Shown here piece after piece: positions 5,925 through 7,201 of a stretch of DNA of 7,201 nucleotides (within the stretch, counting starts at the first letter, position 1; each line of letters begins with the position of its first letter). The notes under the pieces were generated by a model, which saw only the letters and a list, made by a program, of their open reading frames with translations, was not told where the DNA came from and did not search any database. Both the position numbers and the translations under genes were made by a program. Origin of the DNA: Pseudomonadota bacterium (GTDB lineage: Bacteria > Pseudomonadota > Alphaproteobacteria > Caulobacterales > Caulobacteraceae); contig JAEXJH010000340.1 in the NCBI GenBank assembly GCA_023445955.1, positions 1-7,201 of the forward strand, written 5' to 3'.

Positions 5925-6298
5925 CGAACAGGCCTCGGTCGGGGCTTGTTGCGCTCGGCCTCGTCAGCAGCGTCGAGCAGCATTTGCGCGAAATCCCGCA
6001 GGGCGTCGGGTGAGACAGCCATGTTGACGATTTTGCCGTGAGGTCGGTCGCGCCCTGGCGCCTGCGTCTTCAAGTCAAGGATTAGCTCGACCTGTCCCAG
6101 GCGAACGGGGCGGGCCGACAGAAACAGCTCTCGCCTTCCCTGCCGGTTGTCCTCGCACTCAATCCGAACGGCGCCAGCGCCCGGCCAAGGATCGCCGTCC
6201 GGCAGGCCGAGGCCATGCACTTCGTGTTCGGATCGCGCCTGAGTTTCCTGAAGCTGCTCGATGGCCCAGGCGTCGAGGGAGGGGTCTCTACCGATCAT
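5921..6298 (-). CDS. hypothetical element-borne protein, 125 residues
   Basis: I do not recognise this protein. It has no signal peptide or membrane segment. Residues 1-25 look helical (LDAWAIEQLQETQARSEHE). A middle part alternates strand-like stretches (GAVRIECED, RRELFLSARPVRLGQVELILDLKT), and a C-terminal amphipathic helix (SPDALRDFAQMLLDAADEAERN, 96-117) ends in a basic tail. Such small beta-plus-helix proteins are common as unknown phage or island genes. The ATG is the first possible start, since an in-frame stop lies just upstream; GAGG is only one base from it, too close to be a normal ribosome site. The gene runs toward the integrase and overlaps its stop by 4 nt. Confidence 0.65.
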   Translation of the reverse strand: MIGRDPSLDAWAIEQLQETQARSEHEVHGLGLPDGDPWPGAGAVRIECEDNRQGRRELFLSARPVRLGQVELILDLKTQAPGRDRPHGKIVNMAVSPDALRDFAQMLLDAADEAERNKPRPRPVR

Positions 6299-6423
6299 TC
6301 CTCGAGACTACCCCAAGTCGCCCCACGGCTCACCCAGCAATGCGTGACGATGGCAAAGCAGCCGCCGACAACGGCCCCACCTCGATCGCGGCCGACAGCG
6401 ACTGAAGGACGAACAGCCCTCCT

Positions 6424-6450
6424 TTGGCAGGCGCGGTCAGTCGATATAGG
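6424..6450 (+). promoter_or_regulatory. possible promoter of the helix-turn-helix gene
   Basis: TTGGCA (6424-6429) and TATAGG (6445-6450) resemble -35 and -10 hexamers, with a short 15-bp spacer. A start near 6457 would give a short leader that just reaches the AAAGGA ribosome site. The rest of the gap from 6299 to 6423 shows no gene I can support. Confidence 0.25.
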
Positions 6451-6469
6451 CTGGCGAAAGGATCACCCC

Positions 6470-7201
6470 ATGCCCGCTTCACTATACGACCGGCTTGTTG
6501 CTTTACCGCGCCCAGAACCTGGCAAGGCGACTTTGCCGCCAGTCGAGATCATCGCGTTCAATGTTCATGTCCGTCGCAAGCTGCACGGGTGGAAGCAAAG
6601 CACCTTAGCCAGCTTGGCTGATGTGTCGCTGTCGACCATCGAGCGCATCGAGCGCGGCGAGCCCGTTCAGCCGGCCTTGATGGAGAAGGTCGGCGCCGCG
6701 TTCGGCTATCCGCCCGGCTACTACACCGCGCCGCGAACCCCGCTGACGCAGGAAGAAGTAGCGCAGCAGTACGACGGGCACACGGTTTTCGTTTCGGTCG
6801 AACCGTTTGCCAAGCAACTGCAGTTTCGGCGCATCGCGCGATGCATGCACCTTGTGTTTGCGCCGATCGGCGACTGCCCTAACGACCAGCCTCAGTTGCT
6901 CAAGCTGTTCGAACTCTTGTCCGAACTGACTGTACGGCTAGCCCTCCCGACGCTGGCGCCAAGATCGCGACTGGGCGGCGTTCGCCCTCTCTATCAAGCG
7001 ATCACCAACCAGATCGCCCTCCTGCGTCGCGCTGGCATCGCGCTCGTCTGCGGCGTGCTTCATGAACCCGAGCGCGACCCACAGCGCTACGCTGTCATCG
7101 CCGCAGGTCATCTCGCCGTCGATCCTGGGATCCAAACGCGCAAGCTGCTTATCCTCGACCGTCGAGAGGTGACCGGAACCTGGGAGACGGAGAGCCTGGA
7201 T
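6470..7201 (+). CDS. XRE-type helix-turn-helix protein with unknown C-terminal region, cut by the window edge
   Basis: An open frame of 244 codons runs from ATG 6470 to the end of the window without a stop. The start is well supported by AAAGGA (6457-6462) seven bases upstream. Residues about 31-79 form a Cro/C1-type DNA-binding domain: VRRKLHGWKQSTLASLADVS, then STIERIERGEPVQP and ALMEKVGAAFGY. After a linker (80-100) comes at least 140 residues I cannot place, including a helical stretch (LLKLFELLSELTVRLAL) and strand-like segments (GIALVCGVLHEP, YAVIAAGHLAV, RKLLILDRREV). The length is well beyond a simple phage repressor, and no S24 peptidase Ser-Lys motif is apparent in the visible part. 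It may regulate the element or its integrase, or combine DNA binding with a sensor domain. Confidence 0.85.
   Translation, partial: MPASLYDRLVALPRPEPGKATLPPVEIIAFNVHVRRKLHGWKQSTLASLADVSLSTIERIERGEPVQPALMEKVGAAFGYPPGYYTAPRTPLTQEEVAQQYDGHTVFVSVEPFAKQLQFRRIARCMHLVFAPIGDCPNDQPQLLKLFELLSELTVRLALPTLAPRSRLGGVRPLYQAITNQIALLRRAGIALVCGVLHEPERDPQRYAVIAAGHLAVDPGIQTRKLLILDRREVTGTWETESLD

Larger units (their letters stand above)
4661..7201. mobile_element. left end of a dusA-associated integrative element
   Basis: A tyrosine recombinase gene abuts the 5' end of dusA and is divergent from it. Published work describes an integrase family that targets this position in dusA and carries in a replacement gene start, producing prophages and genomic islands. 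The visible content is the integrase, one small unknown gene and an XRE-type helix-turn-helix gene. The right end, second att site and further cargo lie beyond the window. No phage structural or conjugation gene is visible, so prophage versus island cannot be decided. The left boundary is placed at the candidate core. Confidence 0.7.

Noticed and set aside
6340..6405. A 21-codon open frame (MRDDGKAAADNGPTS...) between the last two genes
   Set aside because: It has no ribosome binding site, is very short and shows no conserved feature.
1..7201. CRISPR arrays, tRNA or rRNA genes, insertion sequence ends
   Set aside because: I saw no regularly spaced repeats, no tRNA-like T-loop/acceptor pattern and no transposase frame with terminal inverted repeats by eye.

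Overview
The window looks like a GC-rich alphaproteobacterial chromosome, most likely Caulobacter or a close relative. The codon use (GTC, CTG, CGC, ATC, TTC), the mix of core genes and the TIGR02281-type retropepsin all fit; the genus is inferred from protein style, not from a search. The window divides into a host core part (1 to about 4680) and the left end of an integrated element (about 4661 to the right edge).

Core part, left to right. A leftward acyl-CoA dehydrogenase (17-1231) has a 14-bp palindrome in its upstream region. Next is a leftward, divergent CobT-family phosphoribosyltransferase (1382-2263, or 2293 from a TTG start). A small rightward four-cysteine DUF1289 protein (2338-2574) is divergent from cobT. 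A leftward small exported protein of unknown function (2578-2910) ends 3 bp from the DUF1289 stop. An AT-rich 288-bp intergenic region (2911-3198) carries repeated GTAATG words and an extended -10 promoter. It leads into a rightward membrane-anchored retropepsin-like aspartic protease (3199-3708), which ends 3 bp from the stop of the leftward tRNA-dihydrouridine synthase gene dusA (3712-4731). These genes look like separate housekeeping units, not one pathway.

Element part. A tyrosine recombinase gene (4845-5924, rightward) lies immediately beside the 5' end of dusA and divergent from it. This is the layout described for dusA-associated integrases, which insert into the start of dusA and rebuild its first codons and promoter from element DNA. 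Three things in the sequence support this. The first dozen or so dusA codons have low GC and codons unlike the rest of the gene. A 7+7+7-bp inverted repeat (4661-4681) inside the conserved WTDRHCR codons has the shape of a recombinase core site. The AT-rich spacer before the integrase carries paired GTAC repeats. Beyond the integrase are a small leftward unknown gene (5921-6298) and a rightward XRE-type helix-turn-helix protein (6470 onward) that is cut by the window edge. The other end of the element and most of its cargo lie outside the window.

The most noteworthy points are the dusA integration junction, the CobT homologue that lacks the usual GEMGIGNTT-like motif, and the helix-turn-helix protein whose large C-terminal part I do not recognise.
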